Shown here piece after piece: positions 24,601-39,600 of a DNA stretch of 64,000 nt. The DNA is taken from contig JAVSML010024359.1 in the NCBI GenBank assembly GCA_038503035.1, positions 434,001-498,000 on the forward strand, in the 5' to 3' direction. A program made the translations under genes and the position numbers. The first letter of the stretch is position 1; each line of letters begins with the position of its first letter. The notes beneath the pieces are model-generated. The model saw only the letters and a list, made by a program, of their open reading frames with translations. It ran no database searches and was not told the origin of the DNA. This DNA comes from Crocodylus rhombifer. Taxonomy: Eukaryota > Chordata > Crocodylia > Crocodylidae.

Positions 24601-27600
24601 TACCCTCCCAACAAAGAGATTGATCATAGTTGTCTTAGGGAAAGGCTGGGGAGCTCATTGGACCACACATTTCAAGGGTTTGGCACTCTGGAGGAATCAG
24701 GCTATCAGACTGGTCTGAATGGTTTTGAAGGTGCGGAGGTATAGTCAGTATGGATCCCATAAACCCATCTTACTTTTTAAAGCTCTCCGGAACTTTTGAG
24801 TAGTGAGGGAATAAAGAAAATATCATAGCAACTCTATCCTTTACGTCAGTGGTAGTCAATCTTGTAGCGAACGGCTGGCCCGCAGGGTAGGCTGGGGCCC
24901 ATGCTGCCTCTGCCTGGCCCTGCACACCCAGGTCAGGCCTCATGCCAACCTCACCCACCTACCCCAGGCCCCAGAACCCTGTTTTTCCCCCATGTGTAGG
25001 GATCAGACCCTTTTCTGCTTTGTATGCCCAATCCAGCATGCAGGGCCATGTTGTCCAGTCCATGGCACTCCCCACAGAGCATAGAACCACTCAAAGCTTA
25101 CCATCAAGACCAAAATGCTAGTGTACAAGGCTTGTATACACACTCTCATGTATGGGGAGGGAATATGGGCGACTTACGCACATCAAGAGAGTGCAGCTTC
25201 CACCTGCATTTTTTATGCCACAGTCAACATCAAATGGCAAGATAAAATTACCAAGGCAGAGGTTCTTCAAAGGACAAATTTGCCAAGTGTGATGACCCTA
25301 CTCACACACAGATGGCTGCATTGGCTAGGCCATCTGAGCAGGTTGGAAGATGGATGCATACTCAAGGAAGTTGGGAAGTTCGGCTATATGGGGAACTATC
25401 AGAGGGAACAAGAACAATAGAATGCCTCAAGCTTCACTATGAAGACACATGCAAGTGAGATATGAAGGCATTTGGAATCGATCCTGACCAATGGGAAATC
25501 TAGCAAACAATCGTAACAAGTGGTGTCATTGTCTCTATCAGGGCATCAGAGTCCATGGCAGAAATTGGCTCCAGCAGCTTAAAGAGAAAAGAGTCTATAG
25601 GAAGCAAGCAGCTCCTGAACCACCCAACCATAACATATACATTTGTAACCCCTGCCACAGATCATACAAATCTCAGATTGGACTACTTAGTCACATGAGA
25701 CACTGCAAGCCATCTACGTCAGGCTGCAATATCCACCGTCTCCTGTAGATGAAAGGATGCCAGAGCATGGGACACCCTGCATCTTGCACAGTATGCCTCT
25801 TAAATGGTGCTATGTAAAAAAAAAATAAAAATAAAAAAGGGAAGAAAGAAAAGTATTTTGTGTGAGATCCATACATACTACATCTCAAACATCTCAAAGA
25901 ACTACTGTAGGTAAATGAATATTTTCCCCTCAAATAAAAAGGGATAGTATTGCCTTTTACTGCTGAGAATTCCAGCTTGCTTTTGAATTCTAGTTTCTGA
26001 AAAGCCTGAGATGAGGTTCTATCCTTGAAAAATGAGAGAGACTTCATCTGTTATGGTAACTTTAAATCCATCATGGAATATGTTGTGCTTATAAAATTGC
26101 CTGCCATGACTTCCTGAAGAATGCCCCTACCTTGGGCTACAGTGTTCTCTGAATTTAGTTGCTTTGGTATGTTCCAAATAGGTTATAGCCAAATTATGAT
26201 TTTGGATTATTGCTTTCACTGCTTTGGCTTGACTAGCAACACATTGTACTTGATGCATACCTCAGAGCTAATTCACAGTTGTTTCAATAAAAGCTTCAGA
26301 AAGAGCTTGAGGCTGCTTTTATCTTTTTGGACTTAATTGGTTTAAAATGAAATACTAGATGCTTTAACCTTGTTGAGTGTCTTTTGTGTTGGTCCTTGTA
26401 CAAACATAATAAACGTTTGTCCAGAAGATCTTGTAGTATAAAAATTGAAAATCTAAATTTAAACATGTTAAAATGGGAATAATCTGTTTTGAGAAGAGTA
26501 AGGTAAATGTGGTTGATACACCTTGTGTTGTGCTGCATTATGTCTTGCCTGAACCTGTATGCTGTTTGAATTGTCCACACTTTCTTAATATATTGTCTGA
26601 ATTGAAGAATCTGTGTATTTCATAGCATACTGGATCTACCTGCTGCAGCAAGATACCTAGATTATTTGGCCTTCTAAACATCTTGTTGACATTTCAGATG
26701 TATTGTACAAATAGGGTCTTAATTATTTTACTTTCTGTAAAATGAACCATAATATACATGGTATTTTAAATCCATAATGGGGCCTAGGTTTTTGCATTGA
26801 CAACATATAATTGTAGAATTTGGAAGGGGAAGTTGGAAAGTTCGGCATTTTGGTAAAGGATGGTTGGTGGCTTTGGTACTTGGAAAAGCATAAGGGGCTG
26901 TCAGGGATTAGGATTGGCCTGCTAACTGCATGTTTCAGATAATGCTTATAGTAAAATAATGAATAAGGCTAACTTTGAAATATGTGTTTGTCTGCTTCAG
27001 AATTTACATTTCATAGAGATGAATTTCTTGATTCTCTCTCTGTAAGCTATTATTTCTGATTGTCAGGGAGCTTCAAAAATAAATATTGTATCAGTTTAGA
27101 ATGTGGTAATCTTTTCTTGGGTTCTTCCCTCCCCACCCCATCAACAAAAGGTTGGGGACCTAGCCGTTTGTGGGACCTCAAGGGGTACAGTTTTTGAATG
27201 AATTGCTATTCTAAGACACATCTTCAGCAAAGTATGAATTCTGCAACAAATTCCATAGCTGTAGAATATTCAGGGTCCTTTTAAGTTCCAGACCAGTTTT
27301 TTGATTCTTGATCTCAATAAACCTAAGTCCATTTTTCCCCTAATATCTCAGATCTTTGGCCAAAATCAAGGCCATTTCCCCCTACAAACTGAAGAGAATT
27401 TGATTTCAGTTTCAAGAAGTTTTTCTTTAAACATGTAATGGGTTTATAAGATCTTTTTATGGGGCTGTCTAATAATAGGAATGTATTTATAATCAATGAA
27501 AAAGAGTATCTGCTTCTCACATACTAACTTAGAAGAGGATTGCTGTTGGGGTAATAGTTAGGAGATCCATATAAGTACCTAGATTGCCTTTATCAAAATG

Positions 27601-30600
27601 CTTTTCTTGATTTTTTATATAATATTTAATCTTTCTAATATGAAACCCATGGACCATTACCTTTCCAGGGATACTGAAAATATTGAGACGTGTATTTACA
27701 TAAAAGTTCCTTACATAATTATCATACATGCATTGTGCTTTATGCTTGCTCTGTTTGATTTGAACTGAAGCTTTTTATTTAAGCTTCCTTATTTTCTCCA
27801 AGAAAGAGGTTGATTTGATATACTCCTCTTTTGATGTGAGTAGGCACTCTTCAAATGCGTTATGGGTGTGGGGCTGCAATGCCACCTGTTATTAAAGTTA
27901 CCCGGCACTAACCAAACTCTCAGTTGCTTATAGGCTAAAATTATATATCCGTTGTCTCCCTGAAGCTGAATTTTCTTGGCAGTTTTCAGCCAGAGCATCT
28001 CTGCTGTTTCCTTAGCATTGGTTTCAGAAAAAAATATTTGGTTTTGCCCAGGGTGGATTTGATTTAAATCATATCAGTTTAAATCATGATTTAAAGCACG
28101 ATTTAAACCAGGAAGCCTCAGATTTCGGTCAGGAAGCCTCAATTTAATCAGTTTTCTACAAAAAGTGCATTCTTATTTGATATCCTTTATTCATTTAACT
28201 TCTTGAAACTTTGCACATTTAGAGAGACATAAAGGCTTGACTGTGTACAGAGAGACCAGAGGGTTTTTGGGTGGGTAATCAGATCTGTTATTTCTTATCT
28301 CCATATACTGTTGTTAAGTAGGCCTGTGCGAAATGGCTAGTATTCACTTCGGATTCAGATTTGGCTGATTTGAGGGACAGTGATTTGATTCGGTCATTCA
28401 AGTCACTGTCCCAAATTGATTCCACAGTTTGGCTGCTGCTGATTAGGCTGAATCTCTGAATCACACAGGTCCCATCCCCAACCCACTCTCAATGGATGCC
28501 CTGTCTAGCCCAGCTCCCGGCTGTTTGGAAAAAAAAAAAACAAAAAAAGCCCGCACTAACTGATTGCTGCTTGGCAGGTGGTGATTCCTGCTGCCCCACA
28601 CTGCATGGGGGGGAGAGGGGGCTCTGTCCTGAGCCCTCCGAAGCCCTGAGGCTGCTGCAGGAGCTGGTGAACCCGGGGTTGTTGTTTTTTTTTTCTTAAA
28701 GGCCTGGGGCATATAAATAATAAATTTTTATATTTTTATTTTTGTTAAGATCTTTTTAAAAAAAATAAAATAAACCTATATAAAATGAGTTTTAATTTAA
28801 GGTATGTTAAAGCTCAAAGATGTCATGAAATAAGGATTATAATATACAATATAAAGGCTATTTTGGCTTGGATGAGAAATTCCTTGTCTTTGTGGCAAAA
28901 ATAAACTGGTGATTACTCTGTAGTTGAAATGCCCAGACCTAATTTCTTGTTCTGGTCACCACAGACCTGTGATTGGAGTGCTAGTGGACATTATGTTCAA
29001 GCAGAGGCTCTATTTCATATTTGCCTAGAAGCAGTGTCTTCCTTGATACTGCCTGTTTTCTAAGACGTTACCTTTTCCACTTTGCACTTAACTCAGTAAC
29101 TCAGCTCTTTTGCATTAATTAGCCCTTCCCTCTATGTCCTTTTCTGACTGACATGCCTCCTTTATTGTTGTACCAAGGTCCAGCTGAGTCGGTCTTCAGT
29201 TGCTCTCCCCTTTTACTGAACTTCGTATTGTTGTATTGTTGTGTTTGATGTTACCCATTCTTCTTGTGGTTGTTTAGAAAGTAGGAAAATTGACTTGAGT
29301 TGCCCATACTGCTCTTGTCTTGTCCTGGGCTTCTGGGCAACCAGATCTGTGTCTTGGCAGACAAATGCAAAAATACTGATAATTCATTAGATGCCTTCTA
29401 ATGACTTACCATCTTTTTTAAATGCAAAATATTTCAGGCATTTTCTTGGTCATACGTTTTCTATATGAAGACCCAGTCCCTTGTTCTTACTTGTCACTAC
29501 CACAGCAGCATCCAGGCAGCTTGCACTACACTCCTATTGAAAATTGATTTTTCCCCTACAGTTTCCACCTACAATATCTGATACACAAAACATCAGGTTA
29601 TTAATATGCTGCTGTAGTTGGTTCAGCCTTGTAATTCTGGAAAGTAAATAATATGAAAGAAATGACAAATTGTTTTTGTCCTTTTACACTTTTGCACCAA
29701 TATGCAGTTTGTGGAAATACCAGGTACTATTCCTGAAGAGCAGTTTTGTTGATGCTGCCAGCTTAAACAGTCACATCATGTTGATGTAATTTTTTTCAGG
29801 GCTTTATATTTTTTTCCTCCCACAAGATTCTTCCGTTCTACCTTTTTAGTGACTTGTCTTTTTTCTGAATGTCACTGTGACTGAATGTTTTAGTCTCATA
29901 GTAACCTTTAATTAAGAACACACTATTCATTGTGGTGTTGAATCAATCACTGTAAAATGGTAAGTCATAATTTGTTGCCTATTTCTACATTTTCTTTTTT
30001 TCTGAGCTACTGATGGAACAACCAGCTGCTGCCCATTTTGCAAGATCTATCTTTCTGAATTGCTGCTTGGACAGCAAAGACACACAGACATGTGCAGCGT
30101 GGTTTGCAGTGTTTGGAATTGTATCTTTCAGTTACTGCTACCATATATGTGCCATGGGGGCTTTCTTGTGGTCTCTGTATGTAAGTACTTGTATTATTTA
30201 TGTCACATGTGACTAACTGTGCCTCAAGACTCCCGGTCTGTTAAATATCCCAGCCCACTAACTTTTGGATCTCTAGCTGTGAACTTGCTTGAGATAGAAT
30301 TATAGAATTCTCCTACTCTCAGACTGGATCTAAAGTGTAGTCATCTGGGAGATCTGTTTTTGATAAGGACCCTTCAGTTCTAAGGCTGTAACAGTGAGAA
30401 GCTGTGAACACTAAGCTTTCTTAAAGCAAAGTATGATTTATTTGATTAAAAGTATTTAACAGAGAATCTGATTTAAAACAAATAACACCTGCTACATGTA
30501 TGTCTAATTTGATAGGTGTTTAGCCATCTACTGCCTGAGGGACCCTAGTAGTATTAGCTCCCTATATAGGCTCTTTCTTAAGAGTTTCTTTGTCTGCTAT

Positions 30601-33600
30601 TGGAGGTCACTACCATTCTGTACAACACTTAGCGACATATCCACCTCATCCTTCTGCAAGGATGCTTTTTAAATTGTATAATCTTTTTTGATTTCTAGCC
30701 TAGCCTGGCAAGACAGCTTTGTCACTTGGGCATAAAGCCTGAATGAGTGCTATCGAATTAGTTTTCTGATGTGGAAAACAATGCTAAGTCTTTCCTCTGG
30801 TTCCTCCTACTCCTCCCAGCAATTATTGCCCCCCTTGAATAGTTCCCTTGTCTTTACTTATGCTCCATAGTTCTCTCATTTAGGAGTGTGAAAATTACAT
30901 GATTCAGTCAAGAATCCTTAATAGAACAAGTGAAGCCAGTTAGTTATGTCAGTTCCACTTCTCTGCTCTTTGAGAAAGTTATGAGTCACAAACAGGAACA
31001 GGAATTGTTCCATAGACTCTGAAGGTGACATTTTTAGAAAATTAAGGTTGGATGGGACCTCAGGAGGTCATCTAGTCCACAACCCCCTGCTCAAAGCAGG
31101 ACCATCCCTAACTATATCATCCCAGCCAAGGCTTTGTCTAGCCAGGTCTTAAAAACCTCCATGGACGGAGATTTCACAACCTCTCTGGGTAGCCTGTTCC
31201 AGTGCTTCCAGTGGCTGTCTATAAACTCACCCGGGGCGGGGAGGGGGACCAGCGGAAAATAGGTGAGGCTCTGTTCCCCTGGGCACCACCTGGGATAACA
31301 ACGAGTAGCGGCCACAAATTGATTGAGAGTTGGTTCAGGCTTGATATCAGAAGGCATTACTTTATGGTTAGGGCTGCCAGGCTCTGGAATAGGCTCCCAA
31401 AGGAGTTGGTGCTCTCCCTTACCTTGGGGATCTTCAAGTGGAGGTTGGATAGATATCTGATTGGGATATTATGATACCAGCACTCGTTCTTGATGATCTG
31501 TTCAACCCTAGAAACTTTGAAATAATCCCCATAGTGAGTTGAGTTTTTCCTAATATTTTAGTTAAGCTTCACTTGCTGCAGCTTGAGATTATTGCTTCTT
31601 GTTCTATCATATGTCACTACTGAGAACAGTTTAGCTCAGGGGTGGGCACAATATGGCCTGTGAGCTGGTTGTGGCCCACTTAGGGATTTTGTCTAGCCTC
31701 AGTGGGTCCCTTGGCTCCTCTCATGCTATGTGTGGGGGACAGCCTGGGCCATGGTGTATTCAGCTGGCCCCACTGCTCCTGGGAGTGCTGCAGCGTGGTG
31801 GAAGGGTGGCTGGACTCCCATTTCCCAGCAGCCCTGGTGGCGGTGGCTCCTTCCAGCTGCTGCAGCCACCAGATCTGGCCCCATTGCCTGGGCACCCCAG
31901 TCTGTCCGCGCTAGACCCTTCATTAGGGGCAGGACCCACATGGGCAGGGCATTCAGCTGGGTGGCTGGGTTGGGGCCGCAGCTTGGAACAGTTGCTATCC
32001 ATCGCCTACAACGCCATTGCAGTGGGCGCAGGTTCTGCAGGCAGGGATGTGCGGGGAGTGTATTGTTGCTCTGCCCTGCCTTCGTGCTGTCACTGCCCCA
32101 AGATCCCAGCCCTGGACACAGCTCTGTGCCCAGCTGTGGCCCCATCTTGTTTGTCTGGCTGCACGCCCTGCCCGTGCAGCTCCTGGCCTGTCTCCATGTA
32201 GACCTGGAATCATGAGGTAGTGATAGTGTGGGGATGGGGTTGGGGCAGAGCCCTGGGTTCTGCAGGCAGGGACATGCAGGAGTGGATCATGGCTCTGCTC
32301 TGGCCCCCATACTGTCACCGCCCATGATCCTGCCCATCCTGCTCCCAAACACTGTTCTCTGCCTACCTGGGGCCCCATCCCACATAGGGAGTTTTGGTGA
32401 GTTGTTGCATTGGGGGATGGGGGGAGCATACTGACTAAATAAGCCCAGCTCCTTTAGTCTCTCCTCAGAAGTCATGTGTCCCAGCCCCCTAACCACTTTT
32501 GTTGTCCTCCGCTGGACGGTCTCCAACTTTGTATTGGTTGACGTCTGAAAGGTTATCTTTGCAATCTGAGAGCAGGAATCTAAGCATTTGAAAAAGTAAA
32601 AACTTAAATGCTGCAGAAACAATGGCTTGTTCTATTGTTCTCTCAAAAGATGATTACCTGTTTGCCACTGGTTAGTAAGCAAGTGGGTTTATTCAAGCCC
32701 AGCTCTATAAAGACAATAGAACCCCTCCCCCCCAAAACCAGAGTTATAATGTGCTAGATTCCTTATGTATCAGCATAACAATTTCTATTTCTGAAATAAA
32801 AAGATGAATTAGACTTCCATAAGTTAACAGTGAAATGTAAAAATATTTTAAAAAGCTACATAAACTAAAGAAAATGGAAAATAATACAGTTAACAAGAAC
32901 TTTTGAGAAACTTCTGCAGGTGCTAAGAAATTCAGATAACTTTTTATTCTTTGTTTTTTCCATGTACATTTTTCCTATCTCATTATCTACAGCTTGTAAG
33001 ACAGTGTTGCAGTTAGGGGAATATGTAAACTTCTTCCAAACAAGTGTTTTAGTTCTTTTATTTGTAAATGTAATTAGGTTTCATTCTATTTTGAATGTGT
33101 TGCGAAAATATTATTCAGCATATTATCAACTGTACAATAATTAGGGTGGAATGATATATTTCCATTTTTTTTATTCATGTTAAGTTGTTAAAAAAATGTT
33201 TAAAAGTGTACCCCCTTACATAACCAAAACCAAAATTCAAAGAAATATTTATTTTGGGCACTTGGAGAGTGCAAATTGAATTTCACTAATCAGTTGCACC
33301 AACTCTTTTATTTGGTTTTCCTCACAGAATATAAGGCTAATCGTTATTTAGATTCCAGTTGTACCCGTAAGTTTTAATCAGGTCAAGGGCTTGCTCATTT
33401 GTTCACTGGAAATTGTGGAGCTTGCACTGAACAGCTTATCTAATTTAAAACAAGTGAGTTTGACAAACAGTAGGCAGGGAGGGGAGAGATGAGGGTAAAA
33501 ATAACTAGCCTGTGTAACTGCGTGATCTTACGTTCAATCTTGTGGAATGAAGTTAAAATGGGAGATATTGCAGGCTGTAATATAAAGAGCACTGCAAGAA

Positions 33601-36600
33601 CACCGATGGGCTGTAAAGGTGGGCCTTGGCTGTGGCTCCCACAGCATGGCAGGGTCTCCGTTTGAGAAAATTGAGGGCTTTACAGTTTTGTTCATTCGAC
33701 TGATAGAGGAATTGGCTTTACAAGGCTTCATGGTGGGTCCTTTATCTCCTTATCTTGCTTGTAGAGGGATCAGGCTGGGCACTCCTATAGTTGCACACCC
33801 ACAGCTCCCTACTAATGTGCTGTAGCTGTTTTTATGCTCCTGTAAACAGAGGTGGGTGTTTGAAATGGCATGGAGGAGGCAAAAAGACAGGCTTGATGGC
33901 AGTATTCTGCTGGGATTGAATTGTGATTTGTAAAGTGGTAACAATTAGAGCGATTCAGATATTGTGTGTGATTTTTTTTTCTTTCTTAAAATTGACAGAA
34001 AATGGGGGTATCAAATATGTGAAATCAAATATCCAGGTTACATTCTGAAGTTAAGGTTTTTCAGGAAACAGTGAAAACATGCAGAGCATCCTGTGCAAGT
34101 TTGCCAGTGTAGTAAATCTGTGGGATCTATATGTTATTTCCTTATAATGTGGTACTGTGAAAATAGTTGCAGTAACACTTCTGCTGTAAATCTCTAGTTT
34201 CATTTACTTATAGCTCATTAAATAAATTCTCTTTTGGTTGAAAATGTATATTTGGACATGACCCCTGGTAATTAAAAAAAAGTTACAAGGTAGCAAATTT
34301 ACAAAGAAAACAAACATAAACTTCACTAAGTTATTCTTAAAATGGGTATAAGAATAGAGAAGGTTAATGCTTTTTCTCTCTGTTCTGAAGCTTGCATTTA
34401 AAACAAAACATTCCAAATAAAACGGGGCATTTGAACATTTCTGACTAATGAAACACTACTGTCGGAGATGCTTTCAGTCTTAAACTACAATTATCCAACA
34501 AGAATAGTGGTAAAGCCATTTGAAAAGGAAAAATCAAAAATCATAAGAAAAATAAATTAAGAAAGATCTATTTATAAACTATATTGTCTGAAAAGGTCTT
34601 ATTTTGTGTTATTAAAGTTTTGTAGTAATAAAAATTAGAAATTAAAATGGCTTATTTGGATATCTAGTCCATCAGCCTTCTAGCACAGACTCTTTTAAGT
34701 GTTTTCTGTTGTTTTACTGTGGAAGACAAGCGTAAATAAAGGTAAGATATCTATAAAGAATGCCTAGCATTGTATTGCTTACATTAGAGGCTACTTTTTT
34801 CTGAATCCCCATTTAGAAAGCATGAGTGTAGTTGCAGTGCTACTGTCAGTCTTTGTAGATGTTGGAATTATTCTACTGGTGGCCTGGTGTTTTCGGGGAG
34901 GGCCTGGGATATTCATAGTTTCTAGGGTTGGAAGGGACCTGAGCAGATCATCTAGTCCGACCCCCTGCCATGGCAGGAAATAATACTGGGGTCAAACGAC
35001 CCCAGCAAGATGTTCATCCAGCCTCCTCTTAAAAACCCCTAGGGTAGGAGCCAGCACCACTTCGCTTGGAAGTTGGTTCCAGATCCTAGCCACCCTGACC
35101 GTGAAGTAGCGCTTCCTGATATCTAGCCTAAACCTGCCCTCTGCCAGCTTGTGACCATTATTCCTGGTCATACGTGGCAGTGCACGGGGGAATAGTGACT
35201 TCCCCAATGCCTGCTGATCTCCCCGACTGGTTTATAACATGCCACTAGATCCCCCCTCAGCCTTCTCTTTTGGAGGCTGAACAGGTTCAGGTCCCATAGC
35301 CTCTCCTCATAGGCCCTGCCCTGCTGCCCCCGATCATGCGAGTGGCCCTCCTCTGGACCCTCTCGATGCTGTCCATATCCCTCTTGAAGTGCGGTGCCCA
35401 GAACTGGAAGCAGTACTCCAAGTGAGCATATTGAATGTGCTCACTTCCTAGGTGCATCCCAGTAGAGTTCTAACTGCCCTTTGGGACATTTAACAATGTA
35501 TGTATTAGACATTTGCTTAACTGATGTCCCTGTCAGTGTGCTCTTCGGTAATATAGGGTAGTAATTATGGAAAAAGCTTTCCTGCCTTTTGTTCAGTGAA
35601 TCGAGTGTACGTGTAAACTAGGGCTGTATGTTTTACTATAGGATGCTGTCTGTGCCAGCCCAGAGTTCAAATCCTGGCTCTTTAGCTCAAACTGTGGCAG
35701 CTCATGCTTTTAGCTCTAGAGGTGTAAGTCCCTGATGTGGAGGCCAAGGGGACTGTTATCACATGCATGCACTTGGAAAACAATGTATGAAACTGACAAG
35801 TCAGTAGAGCTGTGAAATAAGCCTGGGACAAAGATCTTAGGATTTGAAAGTAGTGTAGGATAATGGGATAGGCTGTCTAGAATTTTGGTAAAAGAAGTGG
35901 CTTGTTGTCAGCCTGTGAGGTGAGTCCAGAAAGCTTTCTTTCTTTCTGGTTTTAAAATAAAGCAAGATCTGCTGTGGTCATTTCATTGGCTTTATAGTGC
36001 ACTCTATTTAGGATTCCTTGGCTCTGGTACTTAGACTGCAACAGTGGACTAAGTCAGAGGTAATGGTGAACCTACTCTGATCTTTACTGGCTGCTGTTTT
36101 CCAGCTGCTATTTCAGGTGCGAGTCCTAACCTGTGAAGTAAGATTTTTTCAGATTTCAGTTTGCGGACTAGCTTCTGCCCTCTTGTTATATTTGTATGGC
36201 CTGCATGACATTTCAGTTGATAAAATGGGAGATTTTTGGCCCTGATGTATGCAAAGTTAATTCTGAAAACATGAATGGAGAGTAAACTAGTGGGGTGTTG
36301 TTTTCCTAACTCTACAGACGACCTACAGCTAGTACTGAGAGTATCATTGTTTCATAGTTTCTAGGGTTTGAAGGGACCTGAACAGATCATCAAGTCTGAC
36401 CCCCTGCCCTGGGCAGGAATGAGTGCTGGTATCATAATATCCCAACCAGATATCTATCCAACCTCCTCTTGAAGACTGCCAAGGTAGGGGAGAGCATCAC
36501 CTCCTTTGGGAGTCCATTCCAGAGCCTGGCAGCCCTAACCGTAAAGTAGTGCCTTCAGATATCAAGCCTGAACCAACTCTCAATCAATTTGTGGCCGTTA

Positions 36601-39600
36601 CTCGTTGTTATCCCAGGTGGTGCCCAGGGGAACAGAGCCTCACCTATTTTCCGCTGGTCCCCCTCCCCGCCCCGGGTGAGTTTATAGACAGCCACTGGAA
36701 GCACTGGAACAGGCTACCCAGAGAGGTTGTGAAATCTCCGTCCATGGAGGTTTTTAAGACCTGGCTAGACAAAGCCTTGGCTGGGATGATATAGTTAGGG
36801 ATGGTCCTGCTTTGAGCAGGGGGTTGTGGACTAGATGACCTCCTGAGGTCCCATCCAACCTTAATTTTCTAAAAATGTCACCTTCAGAGTCTATGGAACA
36901 ACAATTCCTGTTCCTGTTTGTGACTCATAACTTTCTCAAAGAGCAGAGAAGTGGAATTGACATAACTAACTGGCTTCACTTGTTCTATTAAGGATTCTTG
37001 ACTGAATCATGTAATTTTCACACTCCTAAATGAGAGAACTATGGAGCGTAAGTAAAGACAAGGGAACTATTCAAGGTCTCTGCCCTATTATCATATTTTC
37101 TTGCATACCATATGCTCCTAAATAAGACATGCACCTTATTTTCTGAAAGGCAGAATGTATTAAAAAATATTTTTCCAGAGTTGTGGCTTAGAACCGAATG
37201 AATACAGCAGTTTACAGAATGCATGCACATGCATACTCGGCCAAAGGGGGAGGAAGAACCAGCACCATACCTACAGTCTGGGGAACTCCCTTCTCGTCAG
37301 TGCAGAGGCAGAAAAGGATCTTGAAATCACTATTGATGCCAAAATGAACATGTGCCGGCAGTGTGGGGATGCGGTCAGGAAGGCCAACCGTACTTTGCCA
37401 TGCATCCACAGATGCATCTCGAGCAGGTCCAAGGAGCTGATCCTCCCCCTCTATGCAACACTGGTCAGGCCGCAGTTGGAGTACTGCATTCAGTTCTTGG
37501 TGCTGCACTTCAGGAGGGATGTGGACAACATGGAGAGGGTCTAGAGGAGGGCCACTCACATGATCGGGGGCAGCAGGACAGGCCCTATGAGGAGAGGCTA
37601 AGGGACTTGAACCTGTTCAGCCTCCACAAGAGAAGGCTGAGGGAGGATCTGGTGGCCATCTACAGACTTGCCAAGGGGGACCAGCAGGCAACAACCCTGT
37701 TCCCCCAAGCACTCCTGGGAGCAACAAGGAATAATGGCCATAAGCTGACTCAGAGTAGGTTCAGGCTAGACATCAGGAGGCACTTTTCACAGTCAGGGCG
37801 GCTAGGAGCTGGAACAAACTTCCTAGAAAAGTGGTGCTCGCCCCTATCCTGGGGATCTTCAAAAGGAGACTAGACAATCACCTAGCCAGGGTCGTTTGAC
37901 CCCAGCATTCTTTCCCGCCTGTGGCAGTGGGTCGGACTTGATGACCTGCTTCAATGTGATGCAACTGTGACAAAAGTAAAAGCTATTTTGCAACTCATCA
38001 GAAAAGAGATTTACCGTATTTTTCGGACCATAAGACGCACTTTTCCCCCCCCAAAAGTGGGGGGAAAACGAGGGTGTGTCTTATGGTCCGAAGGTGTGTG
38101 TCCCGGGGAGACGGGGCGGAGCTTGCCTGCGGAGGCGGCGGAGCCCGAGCGGGACACCCGCCGCTTGTTTATGCCATGTCCTGGGGAGACGGGGTGGAGC
38201 TTGCCCGCGGAGGCGGCGGAGCCCGAGCGGGACATCCGCCGCTTGTTTAGACCGGAAGCCGGCGCCCGTGCCGGTGGCTGGGAGCCGGCAATGAAAATGG
38301 CCGGCCGGAACAGACGGGGCAGGAGTCCGAAGGAGGGACTCGCTGCCGCGGAGACTGAGGCTCCAGGAGGGGTGCGTCTTATGGTCCGGTGCGTCTTATG
38401 GTCCGAAAAATACGGTACATTATTTCTGAGATAGGAAGCATGTACTGTGATTGGCAAGACTTTATCTTTCTTGAACACAGGTGATGAGAGTTGTATACAG
38501 TACTCCAGATGAATTTGTGCCGGAACAGGTGTAAGGAAGGGTTACTAGGAAAATCAGAGGAATGGAGAGCCTGTCACATGAGAGAAGACTAGAAGAGCTG
38601 GCCTTACCTAACCTTGCACTTTGGAAGTCTGAAAGGGGTTGTCTACAAACACATGGGGGAGAGGGGGTTAAATACTTTGGAGGGGGGAAAATATTTATAC
38701 TAAAGAGCACAAGAACAAAAGGGTACAAACTGACTCTGAATAATTTAGTGTGGAAATTAAAAGAGTTCCTAAGCAGTAGATCAGCAGTTAGTAACATTCT
38801 GGAGCTATGGGTCAGAACAACCTGCCTTGGGTCCAAGGCATGCTGGTGTTTTTTGCTGGCTGCCTATGCCACTTTTCCCTGCTGCCCCTTCTCCACCCTC
38901 CACCCTGTGCTATGGCATGGATATGGATCCTTGCCTCCTGGCCCCAGCACTGCTGGGGATGAAGCCCCCTGCTGTCAAAGCCTCCCAGTTCCGCAGGCCG
39001 TACGTTGCTCATCCCTGCATTAGATTATTCAAGCTTCAGACCAGCATTCAAGATCGGGGGCAAAAAACCTAAATGCTTTTAAGATGGGAATTTGACCTTT
39101 TACTGAAGATCATCTGTTGTGGCACCTGTGATAGCAGGGGCAGGGCCGTTCCTGGGGGAAGGGGGTGTAAATTGGGGCGAACCTGTGCTTTGGGGAGCCC
39201 CACAGACAGTGCCATACTGGCCCTGCTGTGGCCACCAGTTCCGCTACAGCTGCCATGTGCCACTGCCTCCACACTCCAGCTGCTAGCCACCAGCCCCTTC
39301 CCCTGCTCGCTGCCACCCCCAGGCTCCATACACCCTTAGGGACGGCTCTTAAGCAGGGGACTACATTTGATAATGCAAGAGGTTTACATTTCATAAATTT
39401 AATGAATGTATGAATAAATATAGAAGTAATTTAATATTCAGACAACCGTTTCTCTGACACTAAATCGATTTCTAAATTTTATAGTGAGAAGTTTATAGAT
39501 GATTATAACATTTAACTATACCATGAAACCAATGTTTGTTTTTAAATGGTTTATACTTAGAATTCTTATTCCATGTCATTAGCTCCTTTTTGGTGTGAGT

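Noticed and set aside
35673..35690. tRNA gene
   Set aside because: Only a B-box-like motif is present; no A box or cloverleaf.
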